From positions 1 through 64,000 of the forward strand of contig JAJCXR010000028.1 of the NCBI GenBank assembly GCA_029263315.1: a stretch of DNA of 64,000 nt, read 5' to 3'. Positions 17,147-24,997 of the stretch are shown here, in pieces (position 1 is the first letter of the stretch; the number at the start of each line of letters is the position of its first letter). The translations under genes were made by a program, and so were the position numbers. Under the pieces are notes generated by a model that saw only the letters and a list, made by a program, of their open reading frames with translations, made no database searches and was not told the DNA's origin. This DNA is from Acidobacteriota bacterium (GTDB lineage Bacteria; Acidobacteriota; Thermoanaerobaculia; Multivoradales; J023).

Positions 17147-17626
17147 GGCTTCCTTTCCATTTGATATCTGTTTTCCAGGCCGGTGTTTTTCTTGCCTCTT
17201 CTTCTTCCCTGCTTGCGTGGGTGGTGAAAGCTGTAGTGCTCTCAAGTGCTTATCTTGAGTCGTCAAGAACACAGGCCTGTCACGATACCCGATCGCTATC
17301 TTGCTTGAGTTCGTTCTGCCTGGGTGTTCAGAGGTGATGAGGTTAGTAAGGTTACACACTTCTAAACGCGCCAAGAGAAAGGAACTCGGATCATTCTTTG
17401 ATTGGCTAGTGCCACTATACGTGTCTTCTGGCCTTGTTGGGTAGCGCCGAACGCCCTGCTCGATTCATGGCACCCCCTTTGCATTCGTCTGGGTCTAAGC
17501 CCCGCACAACCGCAGAAAACCAACGTTGCGGCGGGAACGTGCGTGCCAATTTGGCGCGTTGTTGGGCCGATTTTGCCTGGGACGGTCGTAGGACCTAGAT
17601 TTTGAACAACCTCTAGAGGACATCCG
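17147..17626. other. divergent intergenic region at the island border
   Basis: This stretch holds the change from AT-rich to GC-rich sequence near 17.4 kb. It includes a small inverted repeat CTCAAG (17242-17247) / CTTGAG (17255-17260) upstream of the GAF-TIR gene, a possible operator. The ABC operon start lies at its right end, with its ribosome-binding site inside the palindrome CCTCTAGAGG (17610-17619). I see no convincing gene. Confidence 0.55.
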
Positions 17627-18634
17627 ATGACAGAAACGACTGACGAGGCTTTTGTGGACGATCCACCAGCGTCCTCAGCCGGCGGGACGGCAAAGCCCGT
17701 GGCGCCGTTGGCTGAGGCTCTGGTGGAAGTGCAAGGGCTGAGCAAACATTACGGACCGATTCGCGCTGTCGACGGCATCAGCTTCACGGTGCGACGCGGC
17801 GACATTCTGGGTTTCTTGGGCCCCAATGGCGCCGGTAAGACGACGGCCATGCGCTTGATCACCGGCTTCTTGACCCCCGACGCCGGAACGGTGCGGGTGG
17901 CGGGCCACGACATCGCAACGGAGTCGCTGTTGGCACGCCACAAGGTGGGCTACCTGCCGGAGAATGCGCCGGCCTATGGCGAAATGACGGTGACCGGTTT
18001 CTTGGAATTCATCGCCGAGGCCCGCGGTGTCACCGAGGTGGATCCGGCGATCCGCAAAGTGGTGGCCATGACGGGTCTGGAACGGGTTCAGCATCAGATG
18101 ATCGAGACCCTGTCGAAGGGCTTCAAGCGCCGGGTTGGCCTGGCGCAAGCGCTGATCCACGACCCGGAGGTGTTGATTCTCGACGAGCCCACCGATGGCC
18201 TCGACCCCAATCAGAAGGCCATGGTGCAGGAGCTCATCAGCAACCTGTCGCGCAACAAGTGCATCATCCTCTCCACCCACATCCTCGACGAGGTGGAGCG
18301 CATCTGTAACCGCGCCCTGATCATCTCCCAAGGCAAGATCTTGGTGGATTCGACGCCCCAAGAGTTGATGACGCAAGCGCCGAACCACAACGTCGTCAGG
18401 CTGTCCCTCGAATCCCCCAATCCGCAGCTGGCCAGGACCTTGGCGGCGCAAGCCTGGTGCAAGCGCTTCGACGAGCTGACGCCGACCTCCTTCGAGGTCT
18501 TTCCCGTCGACGGTGAGAATCGATTGGCGGAAATCCTAGCGCTGGCCAAGGACGTGCCTCTCTCCGCAGTACACCTGGACGAAGGGCGCCTCGACGAGCT
18601 GTTCCGTCACATCACCGAGGGGGTGAGCCGATGA
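17627..18634 (+). CDS. ABC transporter ATP-binding protein (GldA-like)
   Basis: This 335-residue protein is the ATPase of an ABC-2 type exporter. The core begins at about residue 27 with VEVQGLSKHYGPIRAVDG. Walker A is GPNGAGKTTAM, the signature segment is TLSKGFKRRVGLAQAL, and Walker B is VLILDEPTDGLDPNQ, followed by the switch ILSTHILDE. A C-terminal extension of ~80 residues is typical of this subfamily. It is the first gene of four, followed by the permease (ATGA overlap), a GldG-like protein and a DUF4340 protein. This order recurs in many bacteria as a Gld-type or uncharacterised exporter. GAGGA precedes the ATG. The substrate is unknown; in Bacteroidota, GldAFG relates to gliding, but most homologues are not linked to it. 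Confidence 0.92.
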   Translation: MTETTDEAFVDDPPASSAGGTAKPVAPLAEALVEVQGLSKHYGPIRAVDGISFTVRRGDILGFLGPNGAGKTTAMRLITGFLTPDAGTVRVAGHDIATESLLARHKVGYLPENAPAYGEMTVTGFLEFIAEARGVTEVDPAIRKVVAMTGLERVQHQMIETLSKGFKRRVGLAQALIHDPEVLILDEPTDGLDPNQKAMVQELISNLSRNKCIILSTHILDEVERICNRALIISQGKILVDSTPQELMTQAPNHNVVRLSLESPNPQLARTLAAQAWCKRFDELTPTSFEVFPVDGENRLAEILALAKDVPLSAVHLDEGRLDELFRHITEGVSR

Positions 18635-19401
18635 GCAACACGGCACCGAGCCATGGCCGGTTCACCGGCATGAAAGCCGTCTTCAAACGGGAGTTCAAGG
18701 GCTATTTCTCGTCGCCCTTGGGCTACATTTTCATCGTCATCTTCCTGGTGACCAGCGGTTGGCTGACCCTGTCGCGGGATTTTGGGCGTTTTCTGGAATT
18801 ACGCCAGGCCAGCCTCGATCCGTTTTTTACCTACATCCCCTGGGTCTTTGTCATCTTGGTGCCGGCGGTGGCCATGCGCCTGTGGGCCGAGGAGCGCAAG
18901 ACGGGCACCGTCGAGCTTCTCTTCACCTTGCCGGTGACTCTGGAGGCCTCCTACTTGGGTAAGTTCTTGGCCGGCTGGAGCTTCTTGGCGTTCTCCCTAT
19001 TGCTCAGCGCGCCGCTGGTATGGCAAGTGGAACGCTTGGGAAACCCCGACTGGGGTGTCATCCTGACCGGCTATCTTGGCTGCCTGCTGCTGGCGGGTGT
19101 CTACCTGGCCATCGGTATGTTGTTTTCCGCCCTGACCCAGAACCAAGTGGTGGCCTTCATCCTGGGGACCGCCGCCAGCGTCGTCTTCTTGATCGTAGGT
19201 TTGCCCGAGACCCTAGAAGGGATCGGTCGCTGGTTCGGGGGTTACGCCGAGCAGGTGATGGCCAGCTTGAGCATGGCCGACCACTTCGCCACCATGACCC
19301 GAGGTCTGTTGGAGCTCGGTTCGTTGGTGTTCTTCTTCGCCTTTACCGCCGGTTGGTTGATTTGCGGCATGCTCGCCCTCGACCGCACCAAGGCAGCCTG
19401 A
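18631..19401 (+). CDS. ABC-2 type permease (GldF-like)
   Basis: The 256-residue membrane protein has about six helices, among them YIFIVIFLVTSGWLTL, WVFVILVPAVAM, LGCLLLAGVYLAIGMLF, VAFILGTAASVVFLIVGL and LVFFFAFTAGWLICGML. RLWAEERKTGTVELL after the second helix is the typical cytoplasmic coupling segment of ABC-2 permeases. It overlaps the ATPase gene by four bases, so translation is coupled, and it is 13 bases ahead of the GldG-like gene, which has GAGGAGG in the gap. It should form the channel with the ATPase. Confidence 0.92.
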   Translation: MSNTAPSHGRFTGMKAVFKREFKGYFSSPLGYIFIVIFLVTSGWLTLSRDFGRFLELRQASLDPFFTYIPWVFVILVPAVAMRLWAEERKTGTVELLFTLPVTLEASYLGKFLAGWSFLAFSLLLSAPLVWQVERLGNPDWGVILTGYLGCLLLAGVYLAIGMLFSALTQNQVVAFILGTAASVVFLIVGLPETLEGIGRWFGGYAEQVMASLSMADHFATMTRGLLELGSLVFFFAFTAGWLICGMLALDRTKAA

Positions 19402-19414
19402 GGAGGTATCGACG

Positions 19415-21460
19415 ATGGCCAAGAAATCAGTTCTCGACAGTCGTCTCACCAGCATTATCTTGTTGGTGCTGATCACCGTGTTCGGCATCCATACCGTGGT
19501 CGCCAACACCGACAACGTACGTCTCGACATGACGGCCGACAATCTCTACTCCCTGTCGCAAGGCAGCGTCGAGATTCTCGATCGCATTCAGGACGAGGGC
19601 ATCAAGCCCATCGACATCAAACTCTACTTCTCGCAGACGGCGGGCAAGACCCTGCCCAAGTTCATCAAGGACTTCATCACCTACGAGCGCTACATGCGCG
19701 CCCTGCTGGGTGAATACGAGCGGGCCGCGGACGGCAAGATCCGTCTCAGTTTCATCGATCCGGTGCCGGACAGCGACGAAGCCCAAGACGCCCTCGACTA
19801 CGGGCTCGATGGCAAGCCGATCAATCAACACGGCGATCTCTTTTTCTTTGGGCTGGTCTTTGAGACCCAGACCGGCAGCCGTGATGTCATCGATTTCTTG
19901 TGGCCGGCGCAGCAAGAGACGGTGGAGTACGAGATCTCCAAACGCATCCAGTCCTTGTTGTGGCCGGAGCGTCAACGGGTTGGTGTGATGTCGAGCCTCG
20001 AGGTGTTGAGCGAGGCGGAGAATCCTTACATGGCGCAGATTCTCGCCGCCCAAGGCAAGAACCCGCAGGAGTCCTGGATCGCCATGCAGGTGCTGCAGGA
20101 GACCTACGACGTCAGCAAGATCGACATCGATACGGACGCCATCTCCCCCGACGACTACGATCTGGTGGTGGTCATTCATCCCAAAAATCTCAACGACCGT
20201 GCCCTGTGGGCCCTCGACGAATGGATTGCGCGCGGCGGCAATACCTTGATTTTCGTCGATCCATATTCATTGGCCGATGCGCCGCCCCAGAATCCGCAGC
20301 AGCCCTGGGCGCAGCTTCAATACAAGGCGGCCTCGGACCTCGATCGATTGACCCGCGCCTGGGGCATCGAGCGGGTGGAGAATGCCGTGGTCGTCGATTT
20401 TGATCTGGCGGTGCGCCGTCCGATGGATCGCCGGGGGGGTGTGCAACGGGTGCTCTACGACTTGGAGATCGGTGAGGACGTGGCCGAGGCCACCCTCGAT
20501 ACCGGGCACCCCGTCTTCCAAGGGCTGTCCAATCTACGCTTTTTTTTGGCCGGCGCCTTGCGCCAGGTTGGGGACGAGGTCCCCGAAGGGGTGACCTTGA
20601 CGCCCCTGGTATCGACGACGGAAAAAGGCAGCACCCTGGAAATCCTGCCCGGTTTCCCCGGCGACGAAACCCTGACCTTCGCCGATCTCAACGATCCGGC
20701 CAAGATCAGTGACGCCTACAAACCCGGCACCGAGCCGGTGGTGATGGCCTATTTGGTCAACGGCAAGTTGCCGTCTCTCTTTCCCTCCGGGGCGGATATT
20801 CCCGGGCCAACGCCGCCGCCCCCCGCCGGGCTGCCACCGGGCATCGACCTACCGCCGCAGCAGAGCGACGAGGTGATCCGCAAGGAGCCGGTGCCGGAGG
20901 GGGAGCGACAGGCTGCCAGCGTCATGGTGTTTGCCGATGTCGATTTCATCAGCGACCAAGTGGCCTTCCAGAATTCGTTCTTTGGCCCCTCGGCGGCGAA
21001 CGACAACTACAAGGTGCTGCTCAACGCCGTGGACTACCTATTCGGCGACGAGTCGCTGATGAAAGTACGCTCGAAGAAGAGCATTGAGCGTCCCTTCACC
21101 CTCTTCGATGAGATCGAGAAACGCGCCGATGCGGATTCTTTGGAGCGGGAGAAGGAGCTACGGGCCGAGATCGAAGAGTTTCAAGAGCAGTTGCAGGAGA
21201 AGCAAGGCTCGGCCAACAACAAGGCGCTGTTCCAGAAGCAGCTGCAGGACGAGGTCGAGATGCTCAACGAACGCATAGATGAGGCCAACCGTGAGCTGCG
21301 TGAGATCCGTCAAGCTAAGCGGGCGGCCCTCGAAGGGGAAGAGAGCAAGGTGCGCATCGCTACCCTGGGCACGACACCCCTGTTGGTGTTGATCCTGGGG
21401 CTCTACCTCTTCTTCCGCCGCCGTTCCCGTGATCGTCAAGCCAGGAGGACCGCCCGATGA
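19415..21460 (+). CDS. GldG family ABC transporter auxiliary protein
   Basis: This 681-residue protein starts with a membrane helix (SIILLVLITVFGIHTVVA) and ends with another (LLVLILGLYLFFRRR). Between them lies a large extracytoplasmic part matching the ABC-transporter auxiliary/GldG pattern (LDMTADNLYSLSQGSVEIL near the start, DLVVVIHPKNLNDRALWALDE and GGNTLIFVDPYS further on). A Pro-rich loop lies at about residue 465-485 and a long charged coiled coil at about 565-640 before the last helix. It is the third gene of the operon and overlaps the DUF4340 gene by four bases. Its role is probably to connect the exporter to periplasmic partners. Confidence 0.88.
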   Translation: MAKKSVLDSRLTSIILLVLITVFGIHTVVANTDNVRLDMTADNLYSLSQGSVEILDRIQDEGIKPIDIKLYFSQTAGKTLPKFIKDFITYERYMRALLGEYERAADGKIRLSFIDPVPDSDEAQDALDYGLDGKPINQHGDLFFFGLVFETQTGSRDVIDFLWPAQQETVEYEISKRIQSLLWPERQRVGVMSSLEVLSEAENPYMAQILAAQGKNPQESWIAMQVLQETYDVSKIDIDTDAISPDDYDLVVVIHPKNLNDRALWALDEWIARGGNTLIFVDPYSLADAPPQNPQQPWAQLQYKAASDLDRLTRAWGIERVENAVVVDFDLAVRRPMDRRGGVQRVLYDLEIGEDVAEATLDTGHPVFQGLSNLRFFLAGALRQVGDEVPEGVTLTPLVSTTEKGSTLEILPGFPGDETLTFADLNDPAKISDAYKPGTEPVVMAYLVNGKLPSLFPSGADIPGPTPPPPAGLPPGIDLPPQQSDEVIRKEPVPEGERQAASVMVFADVDFISDQVAFQNSFFGPSAANDNYKVLLNAVDYLFGDESLMKVRSKKSIERPFTLFDEIEKRADADSLEREKELRAEIEEFQEQLQEKQGSANNKALFQKQLQDEVEMLNERIDEANRELREIRQAKRAALEGEESKVRIATLGTTPLLVLILGLYLFFRRRSRDRQARRTAR

Positions 21461-22485
21461 AAAGCAATCGCCTGTTGATGGTGGTCGCCGCCGCCGTCTT
21501 TCTGTTGTCGTTCCTCTCCTACCGCAGCAGTGTGACGCGGGCCGAGCGCTTTGAGCGGGGACAGAAATTTCTGTCGAATTTGAACCCCGACGAAATCGCC
21601 AACATCACCCTCGCCAAGGGTGGCGACGTCACCAAGCTCAAACGCCAGGATGATGTCTTCTTGGTGACCAGTGAGCACGGCTATCCGGCGGCCAACGACG
21701 CCGTCAATCGCATGCTCAAGGATGTCCTCGGCCTCAGCTTGGAGAAAGAAGTGGGCAAAGGTGAGGGGCTGGAGGAGGAGCTTGGATTGCGACCCGAGGC
21801 GGAGGGCACCTTGGAAGTGACCTTCAAGAATGCTGCCGGCAAAGACATGGTGCATTTCCTGGTGGGCAAGGCCTTTGACGATGGCTCCGGCAACTATGTG
21901 CAACGTCTCGACGGTGAGAAAGGGCCCATCTACCTCACCGCTGAGCGGGTCTTCCTGCAGACCAAAAGCAGCGACTACGTGAAGAAAGAGCTGCTCGATG
22001 TTCCCGCCACCGACATCGCCGCCATCCGCGGCAATGGCTTCACCTTCGAAACCGTCGACGGCGAGTTGGCCCTGAGCGGTCTGCCCGAAGGCAAGAAAGA
22101 GAGCGCCAGGGCGACGCAAGTCCAAAGCGTGCTCTCCGGTCTGCGCTTCCAGGAACACTTCCTGGCCAATGACCCAAGCCTGCAGGGTCTTGTTTTCGAT
22201 GAAGAGCTGCAAGTTGAGCTCAACGACCAATCGGGTTACACCCTGCAAGTGGCCCAGCGTGGCGAAGACCACTACTTGCGCATTGCCGGTTTCCACGACG
22301 TCGGCCAGTTGTCAGTGGCCCTCGACGCCAGTGAGGACGAGGTGCGTGAGACCTCCGAGGTGCTGAGCCGGGGTGATGAAATCAAGGATTTCAACGCCCT
22401 GCACGGCTCGTTCATCTACAAGGTGACGAGCCTCACCGCCGACAAGGTGCGGGCCAAGGCGTCGGAGCTCATGGAAGACGCCTAG
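21457..22485 (+). CDS. DUF4340 domain-containing protein
   Basis: This 342-residue protein has an N-terminal membrane anchor (LLMVVAAAVFLLSFLSY) and a periplasmic part with the DUF4340 pattern of repeated short beta/alpha units (ITLAKGGDVTKLKRQDDVFLVT, VTFKNAAGKDMVHFLVGKA, YVQRLDGEKGPIYLT). DUF4340 genes commonly sit next to GldG-like genes. It is last in the four-gene operon and is followed by a strong terminator. No catalytic motif is evident and the exact role is unknown. Confidence 0.88.
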   Translation: MKSNRLLMVVAAAVFLLSFLSYRSSVTRAERFERGQKFLSNLNPDEIANITLAKGGDVTKLKRQDDVFLVTSEHGYPAANDAVNRMLKDVLGLSLEKEVGKGEGLEEELGLRPEAEGTLEVTFKNAAGKDMVHFLVGKAFDDGSGNYVQRLDGEKGPIYLTAERVFLQTKSSDYVKKELLDVPATDIAAIRGNGFTFETVDGELALSGLPEGKKESARATQVQSVLSGLRFQEHFLANDPSLQGLVFDEELQVELNDQSGYTLQVAQRGEDHYLRIAGFHDVGQLSVALDASEDEVRETSEVLSRGDEIKDFNALHGSFIYKVTSLTADKVRAKASELMEDA

Positions 22486-22970
22486 GGTCTCGTCGGTTCC
22501 AGAGGTCGCTATGGCGCCCTTCTCTCCATTGTGGAGGGAAGGGCGTTTTTTGTGTGAGCCCTGGAAATTCACCCCCTAGTTCTCGTCAGTTCTCGTCCCG
22601 ATTTCTGCGTCCCCTGGCGTTCCTTCGCGCCAAGAAACCAACAATGCGAAATCTGGAGACAAAGAAATTGGATTGTGGCCAAGGAGGGGCCGGTGTTCGT
22701 AGCCGGGGGCGGGGGCGTGCGGGGCGACGGCGAGCCGAGATGACACAGGCCAGGGCCAGCCCATTCATCCCAGGGTCAGGAACGCACCGGCGCTGCCCTG
22801 GGCGATCGGAGAAGCTGGAGCAGCGCTTTGGACCAGATGATCCGATCGTCCCCAAAAGAGCGCGTTAGATATATGCAGAAGGCTCTAATTGGGCCTTCCC
22901 CAGGATGCCGCCGCCGGGAAGTGAGAGTCTCGGATTTTATGAACGGCTTCGTCAGAGTTAGGAGAGAGCG
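22486..22970. other. intergenic region after the ABC operon
   Basis: After the terminator this 485-base stretch shows no convincing gene. A 104-codon plus-strand reading frame at 22554-22868 is Arg/Pro-rich and has no sign of a real protein. The right end holds the AGGAG site for the caspase-like gene. Confidence 0.6.
22515..22551 (+). terminator. intrinsic terminator of the ABC-2/GldG operon
   Basis: CGCCCTTCTCTCC (22515-22527) pairs with GGAGGGAAGGGCG (22533-22545), a 13-bp stem with one G-T pair. It is followed directly by six T residues. Confidence 0.92.
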
Positions 22971-24797
22971 ATGAATCAGATACCTTCACCAAAGCTTGAC
23001 CCTTCCCTTTTGCGCGGTGATAAGAGGGCTTGGGTTACACGAAGAGGCACGATCGGATGCCTCGGACTTGCCCTGACGCTTTTCTTCGGGCTGGTCTATG
23101 TTCCTCCTTTCTTCAGCCTCGATTTTTCCGGCGATCATGGCGTTATTTATGCCGAAGAGGCCGGTTTCCGGATCAAGAGCTATACGATCCCAACGGTTGA
23201 GGATCTGGAAACGGATAATGCATCGACTCCAGATGAGATCCGGAGATACCTCAAGAACCGGGAGTCGAGCTCGCCGGAGCGGCAGAAAGCACTCGACCAG
23301 GACTACGAGGCAATGATGCTCAGAGAGGATCTGAGCCCTCCGCACACCAAGGCTGATCTCATGACAATGCATGGTGAAACCTGTCTGAAGCGCGGAGACC
23401 GGGAGGCGGCCATCTCTCTGTTCGAGGAAGCTCGGCGCATGGCCCCGGAAAATCCCTGGCCTCTGGTCAAGCTCATTCGAGCCAAGTCGCCAAGGCTGCA
23501 AGAGCTCTTGGCCAAGAAGCCTTGGACTGCCGAAGAGCGGAATGAGTTCGAAACCTTGTACTACAGCCTGGAAGAGCTCGAAGCCGAGCTGGTCAGAGTG
23601 GGCGTTCAACGTATCGTCGCCCTGAGTTGGTTGCGGTCGCTCGGCTTCGATCCTCTGCCGCCGGATCCGATGAGTCGAACGGACTCTCGAGATGCCGCCT
23701 TGGTGGCCGATCTCTGGAGATGGGCAATCCAGAGGCCCGCTCTAGTACGGGCCGCCGAGATCATCTCGACCCGAACGGCTGTCGCCTCCGTCGATCGATG
23801 GGATAGAGGCAGCTTGATAGAGGAGCTTTCCTATGGCGGGGCTTCCGACTCCACAGCTCACGCTTCGCGGCGATTCATGGTCATCACGGCAGCGGAGGAG
23901 ACTCCAGCCTGGGCGGTCGACGGTCGCCCGGCTACAACGTTGAGATTCACGCGAGCCGACACCCTGCGAATCAGCGCTGCGTTGAACGGTTTTGGTTTTC
24001 GAACGGTGGTCGCCACAGGCGACCGGGAAGGATTGGTCCAGGAAATGTTGAAGGAAGTTATGCACAGCACTGAAGAGACCGAGTTGATCGTTTACTACTC
24101 CGGCCACGGTTTCACCGACACCTCCGGCAAGACGGTGATCGGCACCGATGACCCTCGCAGTGTCCTCACGCTGACCGAGATGCGCAGCGTGTTGTCGCAC
24201 CACCGAGGTGAGGTCACCATCCTCCTCGACGCCTGCCGGGACCAGCGCGATGTCTACGTCGATGTCGGCGATGTGGAGCAGCTCATCGGGCCCAACCCGC
24301 CCAATGTCCTCATGGGCACCGGTACGGGGGCGCTGGCCATCGAATCCGAAACGCTGGGGGCGAGTGTCTTCACCACCGCGGTGGAACGGCACCTAGAGCA
24401 GGTCTTGCTGCACAGGTGTGCCGCCCCTCACCATCTGACCTGTGACCTGCAGGCCGACTGCGTGGTGGCCATGGGCGACAAGGGCGTCGCCGGTGTCAAC
24501 GATTGCGACAACAACTCGGATGGGGCCTCCAAGCTCTCCGCTGCTAGGACCCCGTGTTGGTCCACAGGTCTCGTCGGTGGCGACTTCGACGGTGACATTG
24601 AGACGTGGCACAACGGGTCGACGCACACCTACGATGTGATGGGAAGGAAGGTCGTCTTGGGCTGCACCTTCTCGGTCGCGCAGGACCTGGTCACCGCCTT
24701 CGACACCATCTCGGAGGAGACCACCGAGCTGGCCCGAGACCTGCACGGTGTCGATCAAGTGCCCGTGCTGATGACGGGAGGGGACGCCATGCACTGA
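22971..24797 (+). CDS. membrane-anchored caspase-like (C14 clan) protein
   Basis: This 608-residue protein has one membrane helix at about 28-48 (IGCLGLALTLFFGLVYVPPF) and a mostly helical segment with a TPR-like piece (GETCLKRGDREAAISLFEEA). The caspase-type fold begins with RRFMVITAAEE at about residue 300. The catalytic His is His379 in YYSGHGF and the Cys is Cys422 in LLDACRD, the standard dyad of caspase-like peptidases. The C-terminal ~130 residues have several Cys and a DNDCDNNSDG-like acidic stretch, of unknown role. AGGAGAGAG precedes the ATG, and a terminator follows the gene. Substrate and trigger are unknown. Related proteases act in signalling, cell death or defence, but nothing here proves that. 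Confidence 0.85.
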   Translation: MNQIPSPKLDPSLLRGDKRAWVTRRGTIGCLGLALTLFFGLVYVPPFFSLDFSGDHGVIYAEEAGFRIKSYTIPTVEDLETDNASTPDEIRRYLKNRESSSPERQKALDQDYEAMMLREDLSPPHTKADLMTMHGETCLKRGDREAAISLFEEARRMAPENPWPLVKLIRAKSPRLQELLAKKPWTAEERNEFETLYYSLEELEAELVRVGVQRIVALSWLRSLGFDPLPPDPMSRTDSRDAALVADLWRWAIQRPALVRAAEIISTRTAVASVDRWDRGSLIEELSYGGASDSTAHASRRFMVITAAEETPAWAVDGRPATTLRFTRADTLRISAALNGFGFRTVVATGDREGLVQEMLKEVMHSTEETELIVYYSGHGFTDTSGKTVIGTDDPRSVLTLTEMRSVLSHHRGEVTILLDACRDQRDVYVDVGDVEQLIGPNPPNVLMGTGTGALAIESETLGASVFTTAVERHLEQVLLHRCAAPHHLTCDLQADCVVAMGDKGVAGVNDCDNNSDGASKLSAARTPCWSTGLVGGDFDGDIETWHNGSTHTYDVMGRKVVLGCTFSVAQDLVTAFDTISEETTELARDLHGVDQVPVLMTGGDAMH

Positions 24798-24819
24798 CGT
24801 GACGTAGATCCCAGCCTCG

Positions 24820-24850
24820 AAAAGGCCCCGGAGGACCGGGGCCTTTTCTA
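24820..24850 (+). terminator. intrinsic terminator after the caspase-like gene
   Basis: AAAAGGCCCCGG (24820-24831), loop AGGA, CCGGGGCCTTTT (24836-24847): a perfect 12-bp stem whose 3' arm ends in T residues. The A/T ends could allow weak action on the other strand too. Confidence 0.9.
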
Positions 24851-24997
24851 TTGTGGGTCAGGCCTGATGGCCCTTTCTCTCCGCTGTGGGAAAAGGGTAT
24901 TTCTATTACGGCCCCTCCCGGGGCCACAATCCGGTTTGCTCTTTCATTGAGCACTGTCCATTGGTGTCCACCGTGGCCGGAGGAGTAGACTAACGGA

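Larger units (their letters stand above)
12893..17400. other. AT-rich genomic island with a two-gene candidate defence system
   Basis: Base composition drops sharply from GC-rich flanks to AT-rich at about 12.9 kb and returns at about 17.4 kb. The codons of both genes inside are rich in A/T at third positions. No integrase, transposase, tRNA or flanking direct repeats are visible, so the insertion mechanism is unknown. The contents are the P-loop ATPase and the GAF-TIR gene only. Confidence 0.75.

Noticed and set aside
17147..17374. 76-codon extension of the GAF-TIR gene
   Set aside because: The ATG at 17146 has AAAGGA at good spacing, and the extra residues are polar and Lys-rich without domain features.
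12893..17400. Prophage or transposon
   Set aside because: No integrase, transposase, structural or packaging gene is visible; only two signalling-type genes.
22554..22868. 104-codon plus-strand reading frame after the ABC operon
   Set aside because: Arg/Pro/Gly-rich composition, no ribosome-binding site and no domain; typical of chance frames in GC-rich DNA.
24895..24935. Second terminator before the alpha-2-macroglobulin gene
   Set aside because: GGCCCC/GGGGCC can pair, but there is no T-run and the loop region is GC-rich; a strong terminator already lies at 24820-24850.
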